Shown here in pieces: positions 35,230 through 45,332 of a stretch of DNA of 64,000 nucleotides (position 1 is its first letter; the number at the start of each line of letters is the position of its first letter). The stretch covers positions 36,505 to 100,504 of the forward strand of contig CAIKVZ010000052.1 of NCBI GenBank assembly GCA_903830985.1. The letters are read 5' to 3'. The position numbers and the translations under genes are program-made. The notes under the pieces are model-generated. The model was not told the origin of the DNA. It worked only from the letters and a program-made list of their open reading frames with translations, and made no database searches. The stretch comes from an uncultured beta proteobacterium (lineage in GTDB: Bacteria > Pseudomonadota > Gammaproteobacteria > Burkholderiales > Burkholderiaceae_C).

Positions 35230-36516
35230 CTAGAGCCCCTTGCCCCGAGCCACGTCCATGACCATGCGCGCCGCCAAATACAGGCGCGGCTCGATGCTGT
35301 CGAGCAACACGTATTCGTTATCGGCCGAATGCGCGCCAAAACCCTGCAGACCGAAACGTTCAATCACGGGCGCTTGCGTGTGCAGGGCCGCGAATGCCGC
35401 GTCCGTGCCGCCGCCTTCAGGCTGGCTGTCCACCACCAGGGTGCGGCCCAACTCGGCGTAGATCGTCTGCGCGTGTTGGGCCAACTTGCGGTTGGCTGGC
35501 GTGGCTTCCAGCGGCGGGCGGCGCCGCTCAAAAGTCAGCGTCACGACCGCCTGGGGCAGCAACTGATTTTTGGCACGTTCCCGCACCGTCGTTTCAATGC
35601 GGTCGTAATCCGAAACCCGAAGCACCCGGACATCGGCCTGGGCTGTGGCGTGCGCGGGAATCACATTGCGGTTGGTTCCGGCCTGCGAAACGGTCCAATT
35701 CAATTTGAGCCCCACCTGCGGCTCCGACAGGTCGCGCATCTGAAGAATCTGGTGCGACAACTCGTACAGGGCGTTGACACCGCGCTCGGGCGCGCCGCCC
35801 GCATGCGAGGCCCGGCCCTCGACACTGATCTCCACCGAGGCGATGCCGCTGGTGGCCAGCGACAGCTTGTCGCTGTCAGCGCGCGAGGCTTCAAAGGAAA
35901 ACACCGCATCGTTTTCAGCGCCAGCTTTCGTCAGCGCAGCGCGTGATCCCGGGGAACTGATCTCCTCGTCGGCGTTGACCAAAATGGTCAACGTGCGGTA
36001 CTCGGAGAAATTCAAAGACTTGAGCACGGCGGCCACATGCACCACCATGGCGACGCCCTGCTTGTCGTCGGCGATCCCCAGGCCATAGGCCCGACCCCCA
36101 TCGATGCGAAACGGCTGCTTGGCCAGCGCACCCTTCAGGTACACCGTGTCCATGTGCGCAATCAACAAGATCCGCTTGCTGCCGCTTCCCTGAAAGCTGG
36201 CCTTGACCATGCGGCCTACCTTCTCGGGTGTATCGCCCATGCGGTAGTTCGTGGCCTCGTCAGCTTCGATGAATTCCACTTGCGCGCCCAAGACGCGCAG
36301 CTTTTGCGCCAGCAACTCGCAGGCCTGCGTCAATCCATCGATGTCGCGGCTTCCGGTTTCAATCGAGACAAATTCCTTCAGGCTGTCCAGCAGCGGCCCG
36401 CGCTGCGACGCCGCAGCGCGTTGCACGGCTGGGTCGGCAACCTGGGCCAGTGCCGGACCGCACCCGAGTGCCGTTGCCAGTGACAAAACGAACCAGAGCC
36501 GGCGACTGTTCAGCAT
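35230..36516 (-). CDS. M20 family metallopeptidase, glutamate carboxypeptidase-like
   Basis: 428 residues from ATG 36516; TTG 36522 has better spacing to AGGAG and is possible. The signal peptide ends near GPALAQ. Zinc ligands and catalytic residues are visible: AHMDTVY, IADDKQG, NADEEISSPGS, FEAS and the last His in GFGAHSADNEYV. The dimerisation domain lies in the middle (RASHAGGAPERGVNAL). It resembles Pseudomonas CPG2, which removes C-terminal Glu from folates and peptides in the periplasm. Confidence 0.9.
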   Translation of the reverse strand: MLNSRRLWFVLSLATALGCGPALAQVADPAVQRAAASQRGPLLDSLKEFVSIETGSRDIDGLTQACELLAQKLRVLGAQVEFIEADEATNYRMGDTPEKVGRMVKASFQGSGSKRILLIAHMDTVYLKGALAKQPFRIDGGRAYGLGIADDKQGVAMVVHVAAVLKSLNFSEYRTLTILVNADEEISSPGSRAALTKAGAENDAVFSFEASRADSDKLSLATSGIASVEISVEGRASHAGGAPERGVNALYELSHQILQMRDLSEPQVGLKLNWTVSQAGTNRNVIPAHATAQADVRVLRVSDYDRIETTVRERAKNQLLPQAVVTLTFERRRPPLEATPANRKLAQHAQTIYAELGRTLVVDSQPEGGGTDAAFAALHTQAPVIERFGLQGFGAHSADNEYVLLDSIEPRLYLAARMVMDVARGKGL

Positions 36517-36665
36517 TTTCAAAAGATTCTCCTTGTGTGGGGGGCAAGCATAAGGCGTGGCGTTCAACCCATTGCCAAGCCAACACACTGGAAAGTCTGC
36601 GGGGATGGCGTTTGCGCCTCACACGGGCGGCGCAGACTGCCAGGACCGACGCAAGATGAGGAGCA

Positions 36666-37544
36666 CTACGATGCGTTGCGCGCGCCGTAGACCACCATGG
36701 CAATGCCGCCGAGCACGGCGCTTGCGGTCAGCACAAAACCCCAACTGATGGATTCGTGGACAAACAGCGCGCCCGCCAGTGCCGCCAATACCGGAACGCT
36801 CAATTGAACGACTGCCGCACGTGTCCTTGTGAGTTTCGGCAGAACGCTGTACCAGACGGCATAACCCAGACCCGAAGTGACAGCGCCCGACAATACAGCG
36901 TACAAGAGGCCCAGGCCATCGAACTGTTGGCGCCCCAGAAAGGCGGCACTGAGCAACACCGAAATAAGTGCCGCCCGCAAAAAATTTCCTGCCGTGTCGC
37001 CCAACGGATCGGCCGCGCCGCGTCCACGCAGTGAATAGACGCCCCAGGAAACGCCCGAGACCAGCATGAGCAACGCACTGCCCAGGGGTGGCGCATCCAA
37101 TCCGGGAGAAAGAATGGCAACGATACCGACGCTCGCCAGCGCGAGGCCGCCAAGCTGACGCGGAAGAAGTCGCTCGCCATGCCACAAGCCCGTCAAAATC
37201 ATCGTTGCCTGCACGGCACCAAAGAGCAGCAAGGCACCCATCCCCGTTGCAATTCCGGCGTAGGAAAAAGACAAGGAGGCGGCATAGGCGAACAATGACA
37301 GGGCCGAAATCCAGTTGCCGCCAGATGCAGGATGGCGGCCCGTCGCCACGATCACTGAACCCCGAAGGCGTCGCCGGCAGAGGACCAGAATTGCCAGCAT
37401 CAGTGCACCAGAGATCAATCGCACGGTCGTGAAACTGGCCGCATCAATCGACGTCTGCCTTAGCGCGAGGCGGCAAAGCACCGAATTTCCAGAAAAGCAG
37501 ACCATCGTCACCAGAGTGAGCAAGCCCAGACGGACAAATGACAT
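36666..37544 (-). CDS. EamA/DMT family transporter
   Basis: 292 residues from ATG 37544. Ten membrane helices form two EamA halves. The second half starts near residue 148 (LGSALLMLVSGVSWGVYSL). It shows SGLGYAVWYSVLPKLTRTRA and VPVLAALAGALFVHESISW, typical of drug/metabolite exporters. The start was chosen because the longer reading adds about 60 polar residues. The substrate is unknown. Confidence 0.88.
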   Translation of the reverse strand: MSFVRLGLLTLVTMVCFSGNSVLCRLALRQTSIDAASFTTVRLISGALMLAILVLCRRRLRGSVIVATGRHPASGGNWISALSLFAYAASLSFSYAGIATGMGALLLFGAVQATMILTGLWHGERLLPRQLGGLALASVGIVAILSPGLDAPPLGSALLMLVSGVSWGVYSLRGRGAADPLGDTAGNFLRAALISVLLSAAFLGRQQFDGLGLLYAVLSGAVTSGLGYAVWYSVLPKLTRTRAAVVQLSVPVLAALAGALFVHESISWGFVLTASAVLGGIAMVVYGARNAS

Positions 37545-37812
37545 GTGGATTCCGGTTAGCTTGCTGGGATGCGGACAGTGGCAACCGATGACAGGCGTGG
37601 ACTGCCGCTTGCTGGTGCGCGAAAGTGTAGTCGAGTTCTGATTGGCCGCCGTCCCCAGCGCGGGAACGGCACCAGAAAAGACAGTTGTTTTCATTTTGAT
37701 ACCTTGCGATTTGTTGTCTCGCACGGGTGCGCGTCACGACAAAATGATGCGCAGGGTGCCGCGGCGGAGCCGAGTACCCGCGTTGCAACCCTCATCCCGC
37801 TTGGAGCCTTTC

Positions 37813-38427
37813 ATGTTCAGCCTGCGACAACGCCTTTTGTTGAGATTTGCGTCGAAAAAGACCCAGTCCCACCGGATTGCGCTGACCTGCTCCGCCGCCT
37901 TGAGGGAAGTAGGCTTGCATGTGGGCGGCAATGTTTTCGAACTGAGAAACAGCAAAGGCGATTCGGGCTGGCTGGTCAGCCTTCTGGTTCCTGCGAGCTT
38001 TCAAGTTCCTCCCGTGGAAGCCCTCGCGCTGAGGCTGTTCCTGGCGAAGCGGGTCGAGGCGGCGCTGGGTATGGTTCCGAAGTCACTGCGTTTGGAGCTC
38101 AGCTTCAGCTCAGAAGCCACGCGGCTGCCGTTTTCGGAATCAATCATTGAACCCAAATGGTTGAAGTCGCGCATGGCCCTGTGCCTGGGTCACTCCACCA
38201 GGAGTGCCGCACCCGCTGGGGCCAAGTCCCGGCAGGTGGCGGCGCTTGCCACTTCGCTCTTCATCGTGCCGCCGCCAAATACCCAAGTACCGAACGGCAA
38301 ACCGGTCAGTGAATCCGCCCAGGTACAGGAAGAAAAGCTCAAGTCGCTCATGGCCTCCTTCGACGACGATGAACTGGTTGAGGTCAACGAGGGGTCACTG
38401 TCCGACTTTGATCGCGCCGTGGTGTAG
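37813..38427 (+). CDS. hypothetical protein
   Basis: 204 residues from ATG 37813 (MFSLRQRLLLRFASKKTQ). The N-terminus is basic, there is a mixed alpha/beta-looking middle, and the last 30 residues are strongly acidic (SFDDDELVEVNEGSLSDFD). There is no signal peptide, membrane helix or motif I recognise. The 268 bases upstream, shared with the divergent DMT gene, contain no other supported gene. Codon use is consistent with coding. Confidence 0.6.
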   Translation: MFSLRQRLLLRFASKKTQSHRIALTCSAALREVGLHVGGNVFELRNSKGDSGWLVSLLVPASFQVPPVEALALRLFLAKRVEAALGMVPKSLRLELSFSSEATRLPFSESIIEPKWLKSRMALCLGHSTRSAAPAGAKSRQVAALATSLFIVPPPNTQVPNGKPVSESAQVQEEKLKSLMASFDDDELVEVNEGSLSDFDRAVV

Positions 38428-38486
38428 GCCAGTTTCTTTTGCCTTGCCGGCCTTCAATCCAGGCACCGGGCAAGGGTCCTGCGTGT

Positions 38487-39290
38487 TTAGTGGCGCCCCA
38501 TGCTCACTTCCACGGAGTGCACCAGTTCCACCAGACGAGGTCCGAAATCACCCGTTAGAGCGTCACGCGGCAACAGGTAGGCCGGTCCGCCGCAATTGAA
38601 GGCCATTGACGCCTCTCCCTCAGCGTTGATGAGCGGCACGCCGACCGCATTGATGTTGCCTTCCCAGTCGCCAACGGAGATGCAGAAACCATGGTCCTGG
38701 TAGTCTCTGAATCCCTGTTCCAGGTTGGCTTTGATTTGCGGCCATTTTTCTTCGTTATCCAGGCGGATGTGGTCCATCAGGAAATCGCGCTCGCCCTGGG
38801 GCAGCGCGCTCATGAACGCCTTGCCCATCGCCGTCGTGGCAATGGGAATTTGCGAGCCGACGTCACGCCGAAGCGTGGCACCCGAACTGCATCGGCAGGT
38901 TTCGATGTACACCATGCTCAGGCGATCCCTGATGCCGATGGCGACGCTGGCCTGGGCATGTTCAGCCAATTCGCGCATGGCGGGTCGTGCCAACTTGCGG
39001 ACATCGAGATTCGAAAGCAGGGAATTACCGAGCGAAAGTACCGCCGAACCCAGGCAGTACTGCCCTCTTTCCTCGGAATAGCCCAGGTAGCCGAGCTTGG
39101 TCAGCGTGTAGGTCAGGCGCGAAATGGTCGGCTTCGGCATTCCGGTCCGCTTGGCCAACTCCGTGTTGGCAAGGTACTTTTCTCCCGGCCGAAAACAGCG
39201 CAGCAGTTCCAGTCCCCGCGCCAGGGCGTTGACGAACTGCCGGTCCTTGCCTGGAGCGTCATCGCTGAACGTCTGAATCTGAACTTCCAT
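38487..39290 (-). CDS. IclR family transcriptional regulator
   Basis: 267 residues from ATG 39290. The N-terminal winged helix-turn-helix is at about 20-80 (ANTELAKRTGMPKPTISRLT). The effector-binding IclR domain follows (SVAIGIRDRLSMVYIE; LRRDVGSQIPIATTAMGKAF). It diverges from the acyl-CoA degradation operon across 335 bases that contain repeated elements, and is the likely regulator of that operon, sensing an acid or CoA intermediate. Confidence 0.92.
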   Translation of the reverse strand: MEVQIQTFSDDAPGKDRQFVNALARGLELLRCFRPGEKYLANTELAKRTGMPKPTISRLTYTLTKLGYLGYSEERGQYCLGSAVLSLGNSLLSNLDVRKLARPAMRELAEHAQASVAIGIRDRLSMVYIETCRCSSGATLRRDVGSQIPIATTAMGKAFMSALPQGERDFLMDHIRLDNEEKWPQIKANLEQGFRDYQDHGFCISVGDWEGNINAVGVPLINAEGEASMAFNCGGPAYLLPRDALTGDFGPRLVELVHSVEVSMGRH

Positions 39291-39625
39291 GGTCCGGCTC
39301 CATAAATTTGGGTCGCAGCAAAGCGAGTTCGCAAGTGAATTCGGTCGCGAATTCTATGCTCAAAGTAAGCTCCACAATACCAAAATTGCGAATCACCGGT
39401 TTGCATTGCGAACCATGTTAACTCTGAACGATCGATATCGTCAGCGGCGAAAATGGCTTGAAGCATGGCTCAGTGAATACAAAGAAGCTTCTTGACTATC
39501 ACTTTCGCGACAAAGGACTGCATTTAATCGCCGTCACAGCGAAAAATGCGGTATCGTTCGACCCAGTCTTTTTTGCGAACCACCGTTCCGCCAAGCGAAA
39601 CACCAATCACTGGATACAACCTCAC
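39291..39625. promoter_or_regulatory. divergent control region with three TTGCGAAYC elements
   Basis: These 335 bases hold no gene. TTGCGAATCACCGGTT is at 39386-39401, TTGCGAACC at 39406-39414 (20 bases later) and TTGCGAACCACCGTT at 39573-39587. A separate perfect inverted repeat, ACGAT-CGAT-ATCGT, is at 39428-39441. The repeats are candidate IclR-family boxes controlling the facing operon and the regulator itself. Confidence 0.5.
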
Positions 39626-41746
39626 ATGAGCCAGGACAAGCCCATCGACGTCGTCAGTCGCGAACTGCGCGGCGACATTCTTTTCGTCACCGTCAACAAC
39701 CCGCCGGTCAACGCGCTGGGCGTGGAGGTGCGCCGCGGCTTGGTGGCGGCCATCGACGCCGCCGATGCCGACCCAGCGGTCCAGGCTGTGCTCATCCTCG
39801 GCGCAGGGCGCAATTTCATCGCCGGCGCGGATATCCGCGAGTTCGGCAAGCCGCCTCTGGCGCCTTATTTGCCGGATGTCTGCAACCGGATCGAAGCCTG
39901 CACCAAGCCCGTGGTGGCAGCGATCCACGGTGCGGCCCTGGGCGGTGGACTGGAGATCGCCCTGGCGGCGCACTACCGGCTGGCAGCACCGGACGCCAAG
40001 CTCGGGCTGCCAGAGGTTCTGCTGGGCCTGATGCCGGGTGCTGGCGGCACACAAAGAACACCGCGCCTGATCGGCGCCAAGGCGGCCCTGGAGCTGATGC
40101 TCAGCGCCCGACAAATGGGCGCGCAGGAAGCGCACAGCCTCGGCGTGGTGGACCGGCTTGTGCCAGAAGGCGACCTGCTGGCCCACGGATTGGACTACGT
40201 TCGGGAACTGCTGGCAGTGCGAGCACCGGTGCGCCGCACGCGCGACGCCCAGGCGCTGACGGACAGGGAAGCGAACCGTGCTGCCATCGAAGCGGCGCGC
40301 GTCGATGTAGCCAGGAAGTCAGCCGGCCTGTTCTCTCCGGGAAAAATAGTCGAGGCGGTGGCAGTTGCACTCGAGCAGCCCTTTGACGAAGGCCTGCGCA
40401 TCGAACGCCAGCTGTTCCTGCAGTGCCTGGACAGCCCGCAGCGCGCCGGGCTGATCCACGCCTTCATGGCCGACCGCGAGGTGCTCAAGGCCCCGGAAAC
40501 CCGGGCCGCGAAACCGCGCGCCATTGCGCATGTCGGCGTGGTGGGAGGCGGCACCATGGGCGCCGGCATTGCGGTGGCGGTGCTCGACGCCGGTCTGCCG
40601 GTGACGATGATCGAGCGCGACGAAGCCGCGCTGGCGCGCGGGCGTGCTTATGTCGACAAGGTCTACAGCGGCATGGTCGCCAAGGGTCGCATGAGCAGCG
40701 ACGCCAAGGACAGCCTGATGGCCCGTCTGGCCGGCAGCACGTCCTACGACGCGCTCGCCGCAGCGGACCTGGTGGTCGAGGCCGTGTTCGAGGACATGGC
40801 GGTGAAGAAGGCCGTCTTCGCAGAGCTCGACCGCGTGTGCAAGCCCGGCGCGGTGCTGGCGACCAACACCTCCTACCTGGACATCGACGAGATCGCGGCC
40901 AGCGTCTCGCGCCCAGGCGACGTGCTGGGCCTGCACTTCTTTTCGCCGGCCAACATCATGAAGCTGCTGGAGATCGTGGTGCCGGCCAGGGTCAGCGCCG
41001 ACGTCGTCGCCACCGGTTTCGAACTCGCCAAAAAACTGAAAAAAGTGCCGGTGCGCGCCGGCGTATGCGACGGCTTCATCGGCAACCGCATCCTCGCGGT
41101 CTACCGCCAGGCGGCCGACCACATGGTGGAAGACGGCGCCTCGCCCTACCAGATCGATAGTGCGCTGCGCGCCTTCGGCTACCCGATGGGCCCGTTCCAG
41201 GTGTCCGATCTGGCCGGCGGCGACATCGGCTGGGCGACGCGCAAGCGCAAGGCCGCGACCCGCGACCCCAAAGCGCGCTACGTGCAGATTGCCGATCGCA
41301 TCTGTGAGCGCGGCTGGTTTGGCCAGAAGACCGGCCGCGGCTACTACCTGTACCCGCAAGGGGCGCGCACCGGTGTGCCAGACCCCGAGGTCGAGGCGAT
41401 CATCGACGCCGAGCGCGTGCGCGCCGGCATCACGCCGCGCAGTCTCAGCGGCGAGGAGATCCTGCGCCGCTACCTGGCCGCCATGATCAACGAAGGCGCC
41501 AACGTCGTGCAGCAAGGCATCGCGCTGCGGCCGCTCGATGTGGATGTCGTCTTCATGTACGGCTATGGCTTTCCGCGCCACCGCGGCGGCCCGATGAAGT
41601 ACGCCGACACCCTGGGTCTGCCCCAGGTGCTGGCCGACATCCGTGAATTCGCGCAGCAAGACCCGTTGTTCTGGCAGGCCTCGCCCCTACTGGTGGATCT
41701 GGTCGAGCGTGGCGCCGACTTCGGCAGCCTGAATCAAGCCGAGTAA
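39626..41746 (+). CDS. bifunctional enoyl-CoA hydratase/3-hydroxyacyl-CoA dehydrogenase (FadB/PimF-like)
   Basis: 706 residues from ATG 39626. The crotonase half (about 1-190) keeps both catalytic Glu residues, in LGGGLEIAL and GLPEVLLG, and the oxyanion region [12 protein letters not shown]. The dehydrogenase half has the NAD motif [14 protein letters not shown] (about residue 300), [14 protein letters not shown] and VCDGFIGNR. It hydrates enoyl-CoA and oxidises the 3-hydroxyacyl-CoA, two beta-oxidation steps. As the first gene of the operon it matches pimF of the Rhodopseudomonas dicarboxylate operon. Confidence 0.92.
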   Translation: MSQDKPIDVVSRELRGDILFVTVNNPPVNALGVEVRRGLVAAIDAADADPAVQAVLILGAGRNFIAGADIREFGKPPLAPYLPDVCNRIEACTKPVVAAIHGAALGGGLEIALAAHYRLAAPDAKLGLPEVLLGLMPGAGGTQRTPRLIGAKAALELMLSARQMGAQEAHSLGVVDRLVPEGDLLAHGLDYVRELLAVRAPVRRTRDAQALTDREANRAAIEAARVDVARKSAGLFSPGKIVEAVAVALEQPFDEGLRIERQLFLQCLDSPQRAGLIHAFMADREVLKAPETRAAKPRAIAHVGVVGGGTMGAGIAVAVLDAGLPVTMIERDEAALARGRAYVDKVYSGMVAKGRMSSDAKDSLMARLAGSTSYDALAAADLVVEAVFEDMAVKKAVFAELDRVCKPGAVLATNTSYLDIDEIAASVSRPGDVLGLHFFSPANIMKLLEIVVPARVSADVVATGFELAKKLKKVPVRAGVCDGFIGNRILAVYRQAADHMVEDGASPYQIDSALRAFGYPMGPFQVSDLAGGDIGWATRKRKAATRDPKARYVQIADRICERGWFGQKTGRGYYLYPQGARTGVPDPEVEAIIDAERVRAGITPRSLSGEEILRRYLAAMINEGANVVQQGIALRPLDVDVVFMYGYGFPRHRGGPMKYADTLGLPQVLADIREFAQQDPLFWQASPLLVDLVERGADFGSLNQAE

Positions 41747-41777
41747 ACCGTCCAAGAACCCCAACCGAAAAAACACC

Positions 41778-42959
41778 ATGCGCGAAGCCGTCATCGTCTC
41801 CACCGCCCGCACGCCGCTGACCAAGGCGCACCGGGGCGAATTCAACATCACCTCGGGCGCCACGCTCGCCGCCTTTGCCGTGCGCGCCGCAGTGCAGCGC
41901 GCCGGCATCGACCCGGCTTTGATCGAGGACGCGATCCTCGGCTGCGGCTACCCTGAAGGCACGACCGGGCGCAACGTAGCGCGTCAGGCCATCATCCGTG
42001 CCGGCCTGCCGATCACGATCGCCGGCGCCACAGTGAACCGCTTCTGCGCCTCCGGGCTGCAGGCCATCGCCATCGCTGCGGGACGCATCGTCGTGGACGG
42101 CGCGCCTGCCATGATTGCCGGCGGCGTCGAAAGTATTTCGCACATTCGCACCCGAGAGGGCGCTGATTCCGGCATGGACCCGTGGATCGTCGCGCATAAA
42201 TCCGATTTGTACCTGTCGATGATAGAAACCGCCGACATTGTGGCCACGCGCTACGGCATCGGGCGCGAGGAGCAGGACCGCTTTTCGGCCGAAAGCCAGC
42301 GCAAGACCGAAGCGGCGCAACTGGCCGGGCGCTACCTGGCTGAGATCGTGGCCTGCAGCACCACCATGTCGGTCACCGACAAGGAAACGGGCGTTGCATC
42401 CCAGCGCGAAGTGACGGTGGACGCCGACAACTGCAACCGCCGTGGCACGACGTACGAGGGGCTGGCCAAGCTGGCGCCGGTGCGCGGCCTGGAGCAGTTT
42501 GTGACGGCGGGCAACTCCTCGCAACTGTCCGATGGCGCATCGGCCTGCGTGCTGATGGAAGCCCGGGACGCGCAGCGCGCGAATATTGAACCACTGGGCG
42601 CGTTCCGCGGCCTGGCGCTGGCCGGTTGCGAGCCCGACGAGATGGGCATAGGCCCGGTCTTCGCCGTGCCCAAGCTGCTGGCGCGCCACGGCCTGACGGT
42701 GGACGACATCGGTCTGTGGGAGCTCAACGAAGCGTTCGCTTCGCAGTCCATCTATTGCCAGCAGCGGCTCGGCATTCCCGATGAGCGTCTCAACGTCAAC
42801 GGGGGCGCCATTTCCATCGGACACCCGTTCGGCATGACGGGCGCACGCCTCACTGGCCACCTGCTGATTGAAGGCAAGCGGCGCGGCGCGAAATACGGCG
42901 TTGTCACCATGTGCATCGCCGGCGGCATGGGCGCTGCGGGCCTGTTCGAAATCTTCTGA
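41778..42959 (+). CDS. acetyl-CoA acyltransferase (thiolase), PimB-like
   Basis: 393 residues from ATG 41778. The acyl-accepting C90 is in [10 protein letters not shown], the catalytic His in [10 protein letters not shown] and the second Cys in [10 protein letters not shown]. It cleaves 3-ketoacyl-CoA into acetyl-CoA and a shortened acyl-CoA. It lies 31 bases after the hydratase/dehydrogenase gene and 11 bases before the first acyl-CoA dehydrogenase, as part of one operon. Confidence 0.93.
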   Translation: MREAVIVSTARTPLTKAHRGEFNITSGATLAAFAVRAAVQRAGIDPALIEDAILGCGYPEGTTGRNVARQAIIRAGLPITIAGATVNRFCASGLQAIAIAAGRIVVDGAPAMIAGGVESISHIRTREGADSGMDPWIVAHKSDLYLSMIETADIVATRYGIGREEQDRFSAESQRKTEAAQLAGRYLAEIVACSTTMSVTDKETGVASQREVTVDADNCNRRGTTYEGLAKLAPVRGLEQFVTAGNSSQLSDGASACVLMEARDAQRANIEPLGAFRGLALAGCEPDEMGIGPVFAVPKLLARHGLTVDDIGLWELNEAFASQSIYCQQRLGIPDERLNVNGGAISIGHPFGMTGARLTGHLLIEGKRRGAKYGVVTMCIAGGMGAAGLFEIF

Positions 42960-42970
42960 GGAAATTTTCC

Positions 42971-44179
42971 ATGGATTTGAATTTCACCCCTGAAGAAGAG
43001 CAATTTCGCAGCCAGGTGCGCAGCTTCCTGGCTGACAAGCTGCCAACGCGTTTGTCCAACAAGGTGGCCACGGGCAAGCATCTGTCCAAGGCCGACATGC
43101 AGGAGTGGCACGCGATACTGAACGCGCGCGGCTGGCTTGCCAACCACTGGCCCGAGCCCTACGGTGGCCCGGGCTGGAACGCGATCGAAAGGTTCATCTT
43201 TGAGCATGAGTGCGCACTTGCCAGCGCGCCGCGCATTGTTCCCTTCGGCGTCAACATGCTGGGGCCAGTGCTGATCAAGTTTGGCAACGAGGCGCAAAAA
43301 CGCCACTGGCTGCCGCGCATTCTGGACGGCTCCGACTGGTGGTGTCAGGGCTACTCGGAAACCGGTGCCGGCTCTGACCTGGCGGCCGTCAGCACCAGCG
43401 CCGTGCGCGGCTGCGATGCGCAGGGCGAGCACTACATCGTCAACGGGCAAAAGGCCTGGACTACGCTGGGCCAGCACGCCAACATGATCTTCTGCCTGGT
43501 GCGCAGCAACCGCGAAGCGAAGAAGCAGCAGGGCATCAGCTTCCTGCTGATCGACATGACGACGCCGGGTGTCGAGGTGCGACCCGTCATCACCCTGGAC
43601 GGCGCTCACGAAGTCAACGAGGTGTTCTTCACCGACGTGCGCGTGCCGGCTGAGAACCTGGTCGGCGAGCAGGACCAGGGTTGGACCTGCGCCAAGTACC
43701 TGCTGACCTACGAACGCACCAACATCGCCGGTGTCGGCCTGTCCGTGGCGGCGCTGGAGCGGCTCAAGCGCGTCGCCGCGCAGCAGACGCGCAACGGCCG
43801 CCCCCTGGCCGAGGACCCCTCGTTTGCCGCCCGCCTGGCGCGCGTCGAGATCGACCTGGAGAACATGAAGACCACCAACCTGCGCATGATCGCAGCGGTC
43901 GTGGGCGGCGGCGTGCCAGGTGCAGAGAGTTCGATGCTGAAGATCCGCGGCACCCAGATTCGCCAGGAGATTTCCTCCCTGAACCGGCGCGCCATGGGCC
44001 CCTATGCGCGGCCCTTCAACCGGGAAGCGCTGCAAGACGGCCATGCCGGCACGCCGGTCGGCCCCGAGGCCGCAGCCGGTGCGGCAGCGGCCTACTTCAA
44101 CAACCGCAAGCTGTCGATCTTTGGCGGCTCGAACGAAATCCAGAAGAACATCGTCTCCAAGATGATCCTTGGACTGTGA
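42971..44179 (+). CDS. pimC: acyl-CoA dehydrogenase, pimeloyl-CoA dehydrogenase large subunit-like
   Basis: 402 residues from ATG 42971. The start MDLNFTPEEEQFRSQVRSFL and the length fit the PimC group. Flavin and substrate motifs: CQGYSETGAGSDLA, INGQKAWTT-like VNGQKAWTTLGQH, and C-terminal FGGSNEIQKNIVSK. The family oxidises acyl-CoA to trans-2-enoyl-CoA and passes electrons to ETF. The adjacent smaller dehydrogenase is its probable partner subunit. Confidence 0.88.
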   Translation: MDLNFTPEEEQFRSQVRSFLADKLPTRLSNKVATGKHLSKADMQEWHAILNARGWLANHWPEPYGGPGWNAIERFIFEHECALASAPRIVPFGVNMLGPVLIKFGNEAQKRHWLPRILDGSDWWCQGYSETGAGSDLAAVSTSAVRGCDAQGEHYIVNGQKAWTTLGQHANMIFCLVRSNREAKKQQGISFLLIDMTTPGVEVRPVITLDGAHEVNEVFFTDVRVPAENLVGEQDQGWTCAKYLLTYERTNIAGVGLSVAALERLKRVAAQQTRNGRPLAEDPSFAARLARVEIDLENMKTTNLRMIAAVVGGGVPGAESSMLKIRGTQIRQEISSLNRRAMGPYARPFNREALQDGHAGTPVGPEAAAGAAAAYFNNRKLSIFGGSNEIQKNIVSKMILGL

Positions 44180-44189
44180 GGCCACGAAC

Positions 44190-45332
44190 ATGAACTTTGA
44201 ACACACGCAAGAGCGGACCATGCTGGCCGACAGCCTGAACCGCTTCATCGCCGAACAGTACAGCTTTGACAAACGGGACGAGATCGCCCAATCCGCGCAC
44301 GGCTTCAGCCCGGACCTGTGGCGCCAGTTCGCCGAACTGGGCGTGATCGGCGCCTTGTTTCGCGAGTCCGACGGCGGCTTCGGCGGCGCCGGCTTCGACA
44401 TCGCCGTGGTCTTTGAAGCGCTGGGTCGCGGTCTCGTGGTCGAGCCCTTTCTGGGCAGCGCGCTGCTTGCCGGCGAAGCCATCGCCGCCGCCGGCAGTGA
44501 AGCGCAGAAAGTGGTGCTGGCCGACCTCATCGAAAGCCGCACCATTGCCGCCCTCGCGCACGAGGAGCCCGGCGCGCACTACGAACTCTCAAGGGTGCAA
44601 ACCCGTGCCGAGCGCAGCACCGATGGCTGGGTGCTGAACGGCGCCAAGGCGGTGGTGTTGCAGGGCGAGCAGGCCGACCTGTTCGTCGTGTCAGCCCGCA
44701 CCTCGGGTGCGGTGCACGACGAGGCCGGCATCTCGCTGTTCCTGCTGCCGGCCAACGCGCCGGGCCTGCTGGTGCGCGGCTGCGCCGCCATCGACGGCGG
44801 GCGCGTGGCGGAACTGACTTTGAACGGCGTGGCGCTGGGCGCCGACGCGCTGCTGGGCGCAGCCGGCCTCGGGCTGGCCACGCTGGAGCGCGCCATCGGG
44901 CGTGGCGTGCTGGCGCTGTGTGCCGAGTCGCTCGGCGCCATGGAGGCGGCCAAGACGGCGACGCTGGACTACCTGCGCACGCGCAAACAGTTTGGCGTGC
45001 TCATCGGCAGCTTTCAGGCGCTGCAACACCGCATGGCGGACCTGTTGCTGGAAATCGAGCAGGCGCGCTCCGCCGTGATCAATGCCGCTGCGGCGCTGGA
45101 CGAGGACCGGCTGACGCGCGAGCGCGCGCTGTCGGCGGCCAAGTTCAGCATCGGGCGCATCGGCGCGCTGGTGGCCGAAGAGTGCATACAACTGCACGGC
45201 GGCATCGGCATGACCTGGGAGCTGCCGCTGGCCCACTACGCCAAACGCCTGGTGATGATCGACCACCAGCTCGGCGACGAAGACCACCATCTGCAGCGCT
45301 TCATCGCACTGGGCCGGCAGGTCGCAGCATGA
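44190..45332 (+). CDS. pimD: acyl-CoA dehydrogenase, pimeloyl-CoA dehydrogenase small subunit-like
   Basis: 380 residues from ATG 44190, 10 bases after the large-subunit stop. N-terminal MNFEHTQERTMLADSLNRFI and GALFRESDGGFGGAGFDIAV match the small-subunit group. The C-terminal domain has RTRKQFGVLIGSFQALQHRM and LHGGIGMTWELPLAHYAKRL. Paired dehydrogenases of this kind form heteromers that oxidise CoA esters of dicarboxylic, alicyclic or steroid-derived acids. Confidence 0.87.
   Translation: MNFEHTQERTMLADSLNRFIAEQYSFDKRDEIAQSAHGFSPDLWRQFAELGVIGALFRESDGGFGGAGFDIAVVFEALGRGLVVEPFLGSALLAGEAIAAAGSEAQKVVLADLIESRTIAALAHEEPGAHYELSRVQTRAERSTDGWVLNGAKAVVLQGEQADLFVVSARTSGAVHDEAGISLFLLPANAPGLLVRGCAAIDGGRVAELTLNGVALGADALLGAAGLGLATLERAIGRGVLALCAESLGAMEAAKTATLDYLRTRKQFGVLIGSFQALQHRMADLLLEIEQARSAVINAAAALDEDRLTRERALSAAKFSIGRIGALVAEECIQLHGGIGMTWELPLAHYAKRLVMIDHQLGDEDHHLQRFIALGRQVAA

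Noticed and set aside
42752..44545. Long minus-strand open frame over the thiolase and dehydrogenase genes
   Set aside because: It is antisense to well-supported enzymes and no motif is found.
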